Assembly: GCF_905475395.1 (NCBI RefSeq)
Contig: NC_058339.1
Span: forward strand, 80,690,520 to 80,754,519
DNA: 64,000 nt
Source of the DNA: Chrysoperla carnea
Lineage: Eukaryota > Arthropoda > Insecta > Neuroptera > Chrysopidae
Direction: 5' to 3'
This document shows positions 13,001 to 24,270 of this stretch, in pieces. The number at the start of each line of letters is the position of its first letter. The stretch's first letter is position 1. The notes beneath the pieces were generated by a model. It was not told the origin of the DNA, did no database searches, and saw only the letters and a program-made list of their open reading frames with translations. The translations under genes and the position numbers were made by a program.

Positions 13001-16000
13001 GATCATTATTTACGTTATTCCTTCATTCACCGTTAACAGCATTCTGTTTTTGTTGTAATCTTGTCAATATTCCAATTCATCATTGGGAACGGTGCCAAAG
13101 TTATATCGATCGTTTTGTTACCGAAGCATCGCGGTTATTTACAAGATCGCGAATGGGTAAGTTCAATCATTTTAATAATAATACAAGCCGCTAATCCAGA
13201 AAATTTTAAGAGTGAGTAATATAAAGTTTTTATGAGCGTGATTTGAATATTTTAATATTTTCATGCACTTACCTTTCCGTTTATTTTGTTGTCGTTGCCT
13301 ACCCTTGTGGAAATAAATCTGTTTTGGAAGTCATAATATTTTATTTGAAATTCAGAAAAGGGATATGTGAAGCAAAACTATCTCTGAAAGAGTCTGAAAT
13401 TAATTATTGTAGGAGTTACTATTATCATATTGAATACTTATAATAAACGGTCCGAAACATCGGACAAGACTTTATTATATTATAAAATTGATTATTCTTG
13501 TAATATTGAAAGCAGCCAATTGTAAGAATTATTTAAAAAGAAGTAATGAGGAACAGGCTTAGGTATTTATTGGATTTAATATAATATTTAGAAGGATGTA
13601 GTTTGGTAAGGGTGAGGTTAAGCAAAGATTACCAAGTTACAAAAGTTACATTTTAAATAATATTTGATCAATTTTGGGTAGGGTTGATTTGACCACTTTT
13701 GACGATTTCACCCCCTCCGGCTACACGGCTACAGGGGGAGGCGCCCAGAGGGGAGCTATATCAAACCTAGGACCTTGTTGATATAAACAATGATACGAAG
13801 TTTCACTACTATCCCCCCTCAGCCTCTCCTTAGAAAATCCCATTTTCCTGTATTTGGAAAGGTTTTCTCTAAGGTGTCTTATAGCAATCCTAGGAACACC
13901 TTAAGGTCTAGCCCTGAGCCTAGTTTAGCCTCGTTAAAGCCGTTTTTGAGAAAACCCCAAAAATCCTGTTTTGGCCTAGAGGGAAGTACTGTTGAAAAAA
14001 GTTCTAGGGAGAAATGAAAAAATCGTCTGGAATTATGACCAAACTGAACCTATGTACCGAGTTTGTGAAAAATCGGTTGAAAAATTGAAGGCCTTAAAAA
14101 CGTGTATTTCCGTTAAAAACCCGATATCGATTTTTTTTCGCACAATTCTTTTTATAATAAAATATTAAATCAGTTTGTCTGACATATTTATTACCTCTGG
14201 AGAAAAACCGTTTACAGGATATATACATAAGTATTTTGTAAACGATTTTGATCTGGAGAAAAACCGTTTACAGGATATATACATAAGTATTTTGTAAACG
14301 ATTTTTATCCAGAGGTAATAAATATGCCAGTAGATTTACAAAATTGTATATACCAATATATATACATGATGTCGACATTTCTCTTGTGCGAATGACCTTA
14401 TATTTATTATAAAAATGAATTATTAAGTAAATTAAGGGTTATAATTTCGAAAATGTACCCAAGCTAAACTATGCTCAAAGTTTAGCAAAACAGTTTAGCT
14501 TGCGTACATTTTCGAAATTATGGGCCTTAATGTACTTAATAATTCATTTTTATATTAAAAAGGTCATTCGCGCAAGAGAAATGTCGACATCATGTATATA
14601 TATATTGGTATATACACATTTATTACTGACATATATATAAATATATGTTGGAATTTACCACATCAGAGGTAATAAGTCAGAATGCCTCAGTAATCTAATC
14701 TCCTGACAATTTTTTTTTTTATAGGTATATTTGAATTCAATATAATTGAAGTGTAACACCTACAGTAATTAATTTTTGAAAAATGCGAAATGTTTTAAAT
14801 TTTATTGATCTTTGAAAATCTCAGAAAAAGTTTTACTTTATTATGCTAATTTTAATTTAACTCAAAGAGCATAGGATAGAGGAGAAGCAGCCCATATGAG
14901 CTAATGTAAAATCGTAGTATACGAGTTTCAGCGCCTCTACCGAGTCAGGCTTTCAAACTTAATAGTTAATAGTCACCCCCGCAAAGTAGTTAAACTTAAT
15001 AGCCATACCCGCAAAGGCCGACAAACTTAATAGTTGATCGCCTCAGACTCCAGATGTCACTTATAATTATACTTCTGCTTCTTGTCTATCCTATAGTCTT
15101 TGATTTAACTAATTTTTCATAAAATCTTTCTAGGAGAATATTTCTTCCGAAAGAATCTCAATCCATTACCATTTTCTGTCATAAAATGATGGATTAATAA
15201 TTTATTTGATATTTTCAGACTGTTTATGACTTTTTCATAGATAGTTTTACTTTTCATATTCTTTTTCTGAATTTCAAATTAAATATGACTTCCAGAACAG
15301 ATTTATTTCCACAAGGGTTATAGTTGTTGGACTATTTGTGATTTTCTGAAAAATTTGGTTTCTTTTGCGATTTAAACACAAATTTCTGTAACATCAAGTG
15401 AAGTTCCTTCGGGATGCCATCCTTCGTATTGGATTTTAGGCAATATTTCAGAAAATACACATTCAATCGTTAAATGCACTCGATTTTTGGATTTAAGGGA
15501 TCAAAATTACTCCCGTTCGAAAAATGTTTAGTTCAATAGCAAAAATTTTGAAAATTGAGTAAATCTCAAAAAAACATTGTTTCGGAATTTAATGCTAATT
15601 CTTACATACAAATTTTGTCTAAAACCTTGTACAAAAAGCTTTTATTTCTAACAAAGTCATGATATATTTTTAAAAAATATTCATCTTACCGTCAAATTAC
15701 CCGGTTGTTTATATTTTGTGGATCCTAATTACCATAAATAATCTAAAAACATGAAAATGTGGTTGATTTTGCAATTAAACAAGATGTTTCTAAACCTCTA
15801 TATAATAAGAAATTGCGTCGGCATATTATCCCCTATGTAGTATGTCGCATTTAAAATGCAGAATCCCTCATATTTTCGTTATTTATAGAAATATCGATAT
15901 GAAATTTTGCACAGTCATACAGGGTGATGGGCCACATTTTTTAAGGTATCTAACCGAAACTTTAAACTCAGCCTACTACAAATTGACAAATATAGAGCCG

Positions 16001-17038
16001 ATATTCATTATTTTGCCTAGCGTCAGAGAGGGCTAGAGATATCGAAAAAAATTATTAGAAAAAGTTGCTTAGAATATTTTCTTATACGAATATTCCGATT
16101 TTAATGATAAAATTGGCATTTTAAATATTTTTATAATTCTGGTCTTTACTAAAAATTGTTACAAGTTTATTGAATATATAACCCTATTAAATTATCAAGT
16201 TGTGCAGTTTTTACATTCTATAGCATACTACTTATAAAACTAAAAAATAAACTTTTATAACTAGTGTGTTATGGAATGTAAAAACTGGACAAATTGATAA
16301 TTTAATAGTGTTATGTATTCAAATATTTCAATAATGTATACGATCAGTATCTTATTCGTCCAACCGTCAGGGTTATTTCTCGATTTCTGTAATTTTGAGT
16401 AAAACTTACTCTAGAAAATAATATTTATCCAAATCAGAAACAACAAAATTTTTCCGATATTCACAATTTTCTTGAAGTATAGTCTTTAAAAAATGTCATT
16501 GATTCCATTCTAACTAAGAACTATCCGGGTATATTATGGGTTAGGGCTAAGGACTTCGAACTATTTGCTCATTACTTAAAAAAGTTAACTTGCAATTAGT
16601 TTGACTACCATTCTCTGGATCCGCGAATGAAAAAGGTTATAAGTATGATTCCCCCACAGGTTTATATTTTACTGTCTCAAACATTAATTTCACTGAAGTT
16701 AACAAAATTGTCTCTAAATGATATTTCAGTTTCTGCAAATTCAATTTTCAATAAATTTCACTATGTTACATACGTAATTGTAATTTTTTCTAGAACCATC
16801 ATATCTACAATTCTTTGGTGATGATTTTCTACGTTTACTACTATTACGATATATATTCTGTGATGTAGTCTTACACTTACATAGAGGTTTTAAAGGTCGT
16901 CAATATCGTCCCCGTTGTCAACCACCACTACCTGAAGCTGAACTACTCGAACATCCTGCCTTACAACATTTAGTATTGGATTTAGCAGCACATTTAGAAG
17001 TACGCGGTCATTTTCTAGAGAATCATGAGCTAGACTGA
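1023..17038 (+). CDS. SCAI: SCAI (suppressor of cancer cell invasion) orthologue, 8 coding exons
   Basis: Exons by GT/AG junctions and phase: 1023-1120, 2835-3017, 8415-8513, 8848-9102, 10586-11010, 12244-12501, 12986-13156, 16794-17038 (stop TGA). They total 1,734 nt, or 577 residues, close to the roughly 600 of vertebrate SCAI. Recognisable family stretches include YYSRASKEDRSDLMVKKLRY, HKYLLYKPSLSQVLVFLASG, HIPRYFGQPLVTLMSP and the terminal LAAHLEVRGHFLENHELD. The ATG at 1023 is the first possible one because an in-frame TAA lies at 1017; Met codons at positions 4 and 7 are alternative starts. SCAI is known as a nuclear cofactor that restrains MRTF/SRF-driven transcription, and it has also been linked to 53BP1-associated DNA break repair. 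No membrane segment or signal peptide is seen. Introns 1 to 4 and 7 are long and repeat-laden. No frameshift is needed. Identity rests on remembered family sequence. Confidence 0.93.
1870..2665. repeat. Degenerate GTTTACATTGACAT array in SCAI intron 1
   Basis: The sequence repeats variants of TGTTTACATTGACAT at irregular spacing. TGTTTAC occurs at least nine times between about 1889 and 2656, with further CGTTTAC, TGTCTAC and reverse GTAAACA variants. The strand bias and shared downstream TTGACAT suggest a decayed tandem array. TGTTTAC is also the forkhead-factor core; whether that has meaning here is unknown. Confidence 0.6.
4335..4430. repeat. Fragment of dispersed insect-type repeat
   Basis: A stretch in SCAI intron 2 reading CACAAGTTTCAGGTCTCTAC followed by GTGCGTTGATCCGTCAGTCA resembles 3' regions of transposon-derived repeats common in insect genomes. 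The family is not identified. It is followed by a short TATATA run. Confidence 0.3.
6537..7115. mobile_element. Foldback MITE in SCAI intron 2
   Basis: The two halves are inverted copies of each other. The left end AGTCTGCATCAAATCCGGTA and the right end (7093-7115, ending TTTTATGCAGACT) pair, and the terminal arm is itself bounded by AGTCTGC and GCAGACT. Internal paired motifs include GACCTCGAGCGC (left) versus GCGCTCGAGGTGAC (right), and AAGGACTAATTTTTTGAT versus ATCAAAAAACTAGTCCTT. It has no ORF, so it is a non-autonomous element. No target-site duplication was found. It lies between SCAI coding exons 2 and 3. Confidence 0.75.
7605..8217. mobile_element. Composite palindromic MITE with AACCGACTTC ends
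   Basis: The left terminus AACCGACTTC (7605-7614) is followed by AAAAAAGGAGGAGGTTATCAA, a text familiar from widespread insect repeats. The right terminus GAAGTCGGTT (8194-8203) is its reverse complement. Inside, 7921-8217 is an almost complete palindrome: arms from about 7921 (TTAAAACATAAATCC) and ending about 8217 fold on a centre near 8065, with TTAGCCAAGC opposite CTTGGCTGAC. It is probably one palindromic copy beside or inside a truncated copy of the same family. It has no coding capacity. Confidence 0.7.
12741..12830 (-). repeat. tRNA-like SINE fragment in SCAI intron 6
   Basis: On the minus strand this reads as a tRNA-like body. An A-box-like CTCGGTTAGGTCC is followed by an anticodon-arm-like palindrome (TCCTAGA...TCTAGAGGA) and a B-box GAGTTCGAATC (12752-12762). 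The cloverleaf is incomplete, so it is a tRNA-derived SINE head or tRNA pseudogene rather than a functional tRNA. Confidence 0.5.
14188..14676. mobile_element. Nested palindromic MITE with a 56-bp tandem duplication
   Basis: Outer ends TTATTACCTCTGG (14189-14201) and CAGAGGTAATAA (14664-14675) are inverted. Within, a 56-bp unit starting CTGGAGAAAAACCG is repeated in tandem at 14197 and 14253 and is closed by CCAGAGGTAATAAA (about 14310), an inner inverted end. To the right, 14335-14630 is another hairpin centred near 14477 with arms of about 140 bp; ATGTCGACAT occurs in both arms and AAGCTAAACT faces AGTTTAGCTT. It lies in SCAI intron 7. Confidence 0.75.
16165..16330. repeat. Small palindromic element in SCAI intron 7
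   Basis: The arms TTGAATATATAACCCTATTA... and ...TAATAGTGTTATGTATTCAA pair around a centre near 16245, including GTTTTTACATTCTATA facing a matching TGGAATGTAAAAAC. It is about 165 bp long and has no ORF, so a decayed MITE is likely. Confidence 0.6.
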
Positions 17039-20000
17039 TCGAGGACGTCGTCTCCGAGAGGACGTTATTATTATGAGTTCACATGGTGGTATATTGGTTA
17101 TGAAATCTTGATACCATTTGTATTATTTATATGTGTACTCATTGCCTTTTGGAGCGATATATTTACGTCAACGTTTTTTATAATTTGGACACCTACGAAG
17201 GTTTTTCGGATACAACATAGTACAGACATTATTCTTTATAATACTATGATACTTTATGATTCTCATTCTTATTCTTGTAGTAAAACAAAAAAAGGGCAAC
17301 CGAGACAGCAGCAACTGAAATGTATTCATTATAATAATAATTATAATAATATTCATAATAATATAATAAATAATAAATTAATAATGCCGATTAATAATAC
17401 AATAAACATTCATAATAACAAACAAATTAATAAAAACATAACAAAAACAAATAATATGACGTCTTCACTGGTGTATTTTTACAATATTCTGATCATCAAT
17501 ATTAGCCCATTATTATTATTGCATTATAACAAACATTTTTATTCTATAATTATTAAAAATGATTATATTTCGCTTCATAATTCTCAAAACTTTTATTTTA
17601 TTATATCAATAACAACACGTTGGTGTCCCTAGAATAATATAAATATAAATATAAAGAAGAAAAAAAAACATTTTGAATTTTTCTGTTTTATCTGTTTTTT
17701 TTAAATAGATTTTTTTAATTTTTCTTCAGTTCACTGAAAAAAAAACTTTTACTTTTTACTAATACATAAAAAAAAATTAAAATTAATTAAATACTAAAAA
17801 ATATGTTATATGTTACACTGACCGGTAGCAAAAGTAGGTAAACATTTTTTTTTTAAATAACAATTTTGTTTCGATAACTAGCATACTTTTTTGTATTAAA
17901 TTTGTATTTGAAATTTGAGTTTATATAAAAAATAACAGAAATAAAATGTGGAAAAATTGAAATATCAAAATTTAATTAAAAAGCAAAATGCAATTTTTAA
18001 AAATATTAAATACTCATCTATTAAAGTCCCCGCTTGGATGACCTATCGTTTTTTATAAGGAAATAGGTAAAATATTTGTTTCCAAGATATGTTTTTGGTT
18101 AAAATCTCAAAGAACAAAGAACTGACTGTGTCCAGAAAAGCAGATAAAAAAAGTTCCGTTTGATAAAGATTGGTAATACCAAATTCATTTATAGGGGAGA
18201 AAAAACACTCGGTAACGGTAAAACGGTAAAAAATGGGTATATAATTTGTATATTAATGTGCTGTCGACAAAGCGTCTAATGTTTGAAACTGACAATAACC
18301 TGACGAGGAGTAAACTCTAGTCGTTCGTTGGAAGTGACACACAAAATTTTTCATATTTTCTTCTATTTTAAGCCACTACACAATCAGAATAGTTCAATCA
18401 AGCCAAAAACAGAGTAGAAGATGAAACACGAGTTTCATAAAAAAAATATTTTGATAAATGATTATCGAAATCCAATATTTCCGTTGATAGATGGGGTAAA
18501 TTAAATCAACTTAATTTTAAATAAAATATGCATTTACCTACTTAAAGCTTTTTTTTTCAATATAGACGCGTAAAGAATATTTTTTCAAATAATCGTCAAA
18601 AAAAATCATCCAATTCCACACAACTCTTTTTCCAAAAGCTTTGTTCGGAGATCATTGTCAATTTTTTAGTTTTTAGGTACAAACAACAATACTTTCATCC
18701 AGATAAATTTATTGTTTCGTTGCGTTTTAGAAAAAAACAATCTTCGATTTCTGTTCTATTTTCTATACCGGTTAGTGTATATTAGTTATTATAATAACAA
18801 GACTTTTTACCGCTCAAATTTCAAAAAAAAAATATGTTGAGATTTATTATATTTCTCGCATGATTTTATGTAAAAAAATATGTAATCGATATACTTATAA
18901 AATATAGATTTTTCGATTTAAAAGATGTTCTGTAACAGAAGAAGAAAATTGAAAATATTAATAATATTTTTAAACAAAAAATTATTGAAAAACTAACAAG
19001 TATTCTAAATATTTTATTTTATTCTTAATATATTAACTTACTGCCCGAATGGCTGGAACCCAAATTACATCATCCTGGTTCATTAAAAAAAAAAAACAAT
19101 TTAAATCGGAAAAAATCTATATTTGGAAAAAACAAATAATTCGCCATTAATGTGTTCAGACACATAAAATTTATCTTCAAAACAATACTCATATTAATTA
19201 TGAAAAAAAAAATTGAAAATATTAATTATAATTACAATATTTATCAATTAATTATCAAATTCGATAAATTTATTAATTAAATAATATGTTTTGAATGGGA
19301 AAATGTTTGTAATTTCATTTTTGAATAAAGTAATACATTTTATGAAATTTTGAAACTCAAAAAAAAAGTTATTCACATAAATAATCGGATATTATCCGAA
19401 TTCGTCAAACATTTTATCTACATTAATTCGTGCATTCGTGTCGATTGATTTTTCACATATTTACGAATTAATTTTACATTTTAATAATTTTAAATTAATA
19501 TTAATTTCTAATCTCTGCCCGTTTGCAAGTTCATGTAGCCACAAAAACCAACCATTATCGAGCGATAACTAGAGCAATTTAATTATTTATTTTAAGTCAA
19601 TTTTTCATAAAATGATTTATAGTAAAAAAAATGTTATTTCATGCATTTCAAAACAAAAAATCAAACAAAAAAATTTAAAAAAATATCAATAGAAATTCTT
19701 AATAAAAATTTAAGAAAATTATATAAAATACAATTAAAATATGTAATTAAAAATAAAAAAAAACTCAAGTTTGTGATATATCTATAGTTGCGAATTTCGC
19801 ACGTTTACAAAAAATAAAATAAAATAAAAACAATTAAACATAAAAAAATTTTTAAAAAAACCAAAAAAAAAAAATTTTTAACGCCTGATTGTGCCGTGAA
19901 TGTTCAATTTATTTAATTAACTAAAACAAACCACATCCAAGCACTTAGATTCTGTTTCTTTGTTTTAATTCGACATGAACTCATCCACAAAAGTTTGTAA

Positions 20001-20470
20001 TCTAAAAAGTGTACATATTTCTTAGAAATAAATTCAACGTGCATCTTATTAGTATTAATATTGGTAAGAAAATAATTTTTTTATTATTTTCAAAGAAATT
20101 TTTCAAATAGGTAATTTTTTGTCAATTTTATGGAAGAGTTCATTTATTTGTAACTTAACTTAATTAATCCATGGTCCACTCGAAACACAAAAAAATTTTC
20201 ACACAAAAATCTCACAATATTGCTCAAAGAAAAATATATAAATTAATTTTTATTTAAATAAGGAAAAATTTCGGGCAAAGTTTAAGAAAAAAAATTGTAT
20301 ATTAAGTCAAAACTATATATATATAAATATGTATAATAAAATTTTTTAATTTTGTAAATATTTTCGAGATAATCGAAGAAAAAATGTAGAAAATTTGTTT
20401 TTGGCAACGTTACATTAATTGCACGGAAAGTTTGGTATTATTATGTGCTTGTTGGGTTGTATTAATGTTT
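17039..20470. other. SCAI 3' flank and gene-free AT-rich stretch
   Basis: The sequence after the SCAI stop is presumably the 3' UTR, at least in its first part. Several AATAAA-like hexamers occur (for example near 17343-17405, at about 17941 and at about 20028), so the cleavage site cannot be chosen. The 174-codon frame at 17108-17632 is low-complexity AT-rich sequence (Asn/Ile-rich) with no homology I recognise, and is not called a gene. Confidence 0.4.
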
Positions 20471-20479
20471 GCAATACAA

Positions 20480-20752
20480 CGTTAGTAGCCCAGTTAGTTA
20501 ATGCGTAACCAATTTCGTTCAGGGTATGCCTAAGGTAACGGGATCGATTCTCACCATCTCAACAATAATTGGGGCTGGTGTAGTGCATGGTATATGCATG
20601 AAGGAGGTGCACTCAGCCACTGTAAATAATTGAGGAGCTGATAATTGAAATTATCAGCGGAAAAGGTGATAAAACGCATGTATGGTGTCACAATGGGCTC
20701 TATAGCCTAAGTGTGTCCTTAGTGGACAGCCAATATAACCTAACCTAACCTA
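20480..20752 (+). mobile_element. Full-length tRNA-derived SINE with 9-bp target duplication
   Basis: The direct repeat GCAATACAA flanks the element on both sides (20471-20479 and 20753-20761). The head shows an A-box-like TAGCCCAGTTAGTTAATGCG (about 20486) and a B-box GGGATCGATTC (about 20540). The body runs to a 3' tail of AACCT units (ATAACCTAACCTAACCT). Structure and duplication together indicate a comparatively recent retroposition on the plus strand. Confidence 0.85.
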
Positions 20753-21058
20753 GCAATACAAAATAATTTTACCACGTTGAAAGTTTTTTACATTACAACC
20801 GCAAAATTGTTTAATAGACATTCCAAGTTTGGTTCCATAAAACGATAAAAATATAAATTTAAAACAATGTGACGCTGAAGCTAATTCAACTAAACGACTT
20901 TCCTTTTAAGCAAAATTAAAAACAAAATTGTCCAAAATATTGAGAAATTGTAAAAATTTATTAAAACACAGAAAAACTATTTGCAAACAATTCCTTTTTA
21001 ATATGGGGGTTAGCATTCTTTGGGATCGAACACAAAATCATGGAATCGAACGAATTTA

Positions 21059-21339
21059 TACAGCGTGTCTACTTAAGTTGGCTCCATATGAAAAGTTATT
21101 CTTTATAAAAATTTCAGTTTTTTTAAAAATATTAAAACTCAGCTATTCACTTCTGACATCGCATGTACAGAGTGTCCACAAATTGAAAAAGTTCGATAGG
21201 AATGTTAATGGGCATTTAGAAATGTAGATCATTTATAACAGATAATAAGGGAAATGGTACATAAGATAAGGGAAATGGTACATAGAGAAATACATAAGAA
21301 CTTATTCCATATGGAGCCAACTTAAGTAGACACGCTGTA
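21059..21339. mobile_element. Tc1/mariner-type MITE, TA duplication
   Basis: Terminal inverted repeats of about 34 bp, beginning TACAGCGTGTCTACTTAAGT and ending ACTTAAGTAGACACGCTGTA, are nearly perfect. They are flanked by TA on each side (21057-21058 and 21340-21341). The length is 281 bp with no transposase. The small frame at 20928-21227 overlaps its left end and is not a gene. Confidence 0.85.
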
Positions 21340-22134
21340 TAAATAAACCTAACAAGCGCATGATTAGAAATTACTAGTAATTATTTTCAATTGAATAGCT
21401 TTATAAAAAAAAAGACAAGAAAATTAGGTTAATTCTTGCATAATTATAAAATTCACACTTATACAACGATAATGACAAAAAAAAAGAAATCACTTTTGTA
21501 ATCAAAAAATTTAATTAAGTTCTTCCAAATTACAATTAATTAACATAATTATGTAAAAAAAAGATTATTAAATAAAATTTAATTTACGAATCTGAGTGCT
21601 TGATATATCATCAAATTCGTTTTAAATTTAGTTTAGTGCAATTATGGGTAATAACAAAAATTATTAATTTTGGAGCACAGCAAAAAAATGATTGAATTAA
21701 AAATTATTTTTCAGAGAAATAATTATTTTCGTATTCACAGTTTTCGCAGTCAATGACATTCAACAAAGAACAAATTTTTTTACTTAGACTTTATCACCAA
21801 ATTAGGCGTCTTAAAGCAACGCATGTAAGCCAATTAAATTAATGTAGTTTGAAGAAAAGAATAAACTAAAAAAATGAGCGCAAATAGACATATTTATCCA
21901 TCCGATCTTCAAAAACGAGTTTAACTCATTGGAACTTAATTAAATCATATAAAAGTTTTGCACCTTTCGTTATAATACTGTAAGATATTTAATTCCGCTT
22001 TTGAAATTAAATTTAGAAAGCAATTGAAGAAAATATTTCATGTCTAACTTTAAAAAAATACAATCCAAAAGTTTACAAAATATAATCAAAAATGCGTGAA
22101 ATAATTTAATTTGAAATGTAAAAATCCAAGACCG

Positions 22135-22185
22135 GTGGTGGCTTAGAGGTAGCTGGTTCGATTACCGCCTGCTTAAGTATAATTT
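22135..22185 (+). repeat. Short tRNA-like remnant
   Basis: GGTGGCTTAGAGGTAGC followed at once by GGTTCGATTACC looks like A- and B-box motifs brought together by an internal deletion. It is probably a decayed SINE head. Confidence 0.3.
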
Positions 22186-22584
22186 TATCAGATGAAAAAC
22201 TTTTATAGCTGAGTCTCCGAAATAAAACCTTAATTGCATTTCACTAATTGAACGAAAAATTTTGCATGCCATGAAAAGTTTAGATGACTCTTAAATATAT
22301 TTATATATATATATATCACTGAATCAAAATTTTTGTTAATAAAACACGGAATTATAAGTAAATAAAAAATTTCACTTCACAACAAAAATTGGCACATACA
22401 AATTTTACAAAATGTTTACAAGAAAAATTCTAAATTAATTTTCTGCATGTTTTTTTTAAATGAAAATGAAAATTAATCCAAAATTAAGTTAAAAATACAT
22501 GGACACATGACAAACCTTTTTTAACCGATATTCTTAAAAGTAACAAATTTAGGAAATACGATTTTTTTTCTTACTATTATTTTA

Positions 22585-23525
22585 GGACAAAACAAGTGAA
22601 AACAAATAATTGACTGAGTTAATTATTGAAATACCATGTAAAGACAGTGTTAATTAGGCTACAACATTTTTTTTACGTCAAGTAAGTAAATAAAGATAGC
22701 CACTATTACACACAAAGTATCAACAGTATCTTTCTTCTCACTTCCTCAGTGGACATAGTATATGCTATGAACAAACAAACACATACACATTATATGTAAT
22801 GTATCAATTTAAAATATATACAATACCTGTATTCATACTATACAATTTTTCTAACCTATTTTTCGCCCATACGGGTAAACAAAGAGGTTACGAAATATAT
22901 TTAATTTTTGTTCTATCTCTCTTTACAAAATGGGCCCTGCATATCCAAGACCCAATTAACTTATGTTGCCCATTTACGAACTCGACCTCAATCTTTTCGT
23001 CCTAAGCACGCCGTAAAAACTTCAGCTTTATATCTATTTTCGTTTTTAAGTTATCATGTTGATACACGGACAGACAGACAACCGGAGATGATTTTATGAA
23101 CACCTATACCAAAATTTTGTTCGTAGCATCCATATTTTTAAGCGTTACCAACTTGGGACTAAACTTAGTACACCTTGATATATTTCATATTTACATCAGG
23201 CATGGGCGAGTTATTCTAAGTTAAAGTCACCATTGTTATAGCTTTATTATGTGTCATAAACTTTGTTGTGTGTCTCTTTCCAAGTCCGCATTGCTCATAG
23301 AGGAGGAAGCAAAACGGATATACGACACTTCTACCTATCTCAGTTTCTCTAATAGTAATGAGATAGGTTAAAAAAAATGTTGTCTATCTGTCTTACTCGT
23401 ATTTTAGGTTGTCATTTGTTAGGTTGCCACTACCTTACTCGTATGTTATGTTAGGAGTCCGAGAGACTTCTGTAAATCACGTCTGCCCATGACTGATTTA
23501 CATTACATGGTATAATTACAGAGCA
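22585..23525 (-). mobile_element. Dispersed repeat family 'A', copy 1 (interrupted by a hAT MITE)
   Basis: It shares text with copies at 35605-35960, 44345-44905 and 62464-62860. Common landmarks are a TTGACTGAGTTAATT motif (22611), the reverse of CAAAATTTTGGTATAGGTGT (23101-23120), and the reverse of TATGAAATATATCAAGGT (23173-23190). No ORF is kept. The copy is split near its end by the element at 23197-23495 and resumes as TACATGGTATAA. The class is not known to me. Confidence 0.6.
23197..23495. mobile_element. hAT-type MITE with perfect 8-bp target duplication
   Basis: Termini CAGGCATGGGC and GCCCATGACTG are inverted with one mismatch, and the 8-bp sequence ATTTACAT immediately flanks both ends (23189-23196 and 23496-23503). 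Duplication length and CAG ends fit the hAT superfamily. It is 299 bp with no transposase, nested in repeat family A. Confidence 0.85.
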
Positions 23526-24270
23526 ATCTCGTTCAGTGTTTGACTACTAACACGATCTTAGAGCAATCAATTCGAGAAATTCCGAGTCAATTCGATTAAA
23601 GTCGATGCAAAAACGGTATTTAACTCGGTTTTACATTACGCAATTATATTTCTAAAGTCCTGAAAATAATAATTTTGTTTTAATTTTTGGATTAATTTCC
23701 ACTAATTTAAAATTAACAATAAATTTTAATTTCTACAAAACAAAAACAAAAACTGTTGTTTGAAGATGAATATTTAAATGCCCAATGCGCGTGCGTATTT
23801 GGAATGAATCATTCCACAAACAAACAAACAAACAAACAAAAACAAATTTAAAAAATACATATTATATTTATCAATTCTTCAGGGATAAGTCATCATTCCA
23901 GGATATAATTTCATTTAATTAATTGTTCCTACCCCCACCTCTCCCCAACAAAAAATAAACAAAATAATGTCTCTTTCAATATTAATTTTTATAAATAAAA
24001 TCTTGTACATATAAACAAAACACTCTCACACAAAATATATATAAATACAACATTTCTGCTCACTCTTATTCTATCTCTCTCATCATCTTTCTATTACACA
24101 CTTTCTCTATTTAATTACTTAGCTAGATTGTTAATTAAAGATAAAAATGATTAAGACGGAAAAAAAAGACGAGAAAAATTTCAAAATTACAAAATAGCTT
24201 ATAAAATTATTATTATACATATTATTCCTAAAAACAAAGAAAAATCAATTATTATCATCATTACAATTAG

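Noticed and set aside
13790-14017. 75-codon frame in SCAI intron 7, GC-richer
   Set aside because: No recognised motif and short; the surrounding 13690-14030 looks like an old repeat, but no ends could be found.
17108-17632. 174-codon frame after the SCAI stop
   Set aside because: Asn/Ile/Tyr-rich product of AAT/ATA repeats with no domain; it lies in the presumed SCAI 3' UTR.
20928-21227. 99-codon frame
   Set aside because: Overlaps the left end of the TA-flanked MITE and has no domain.
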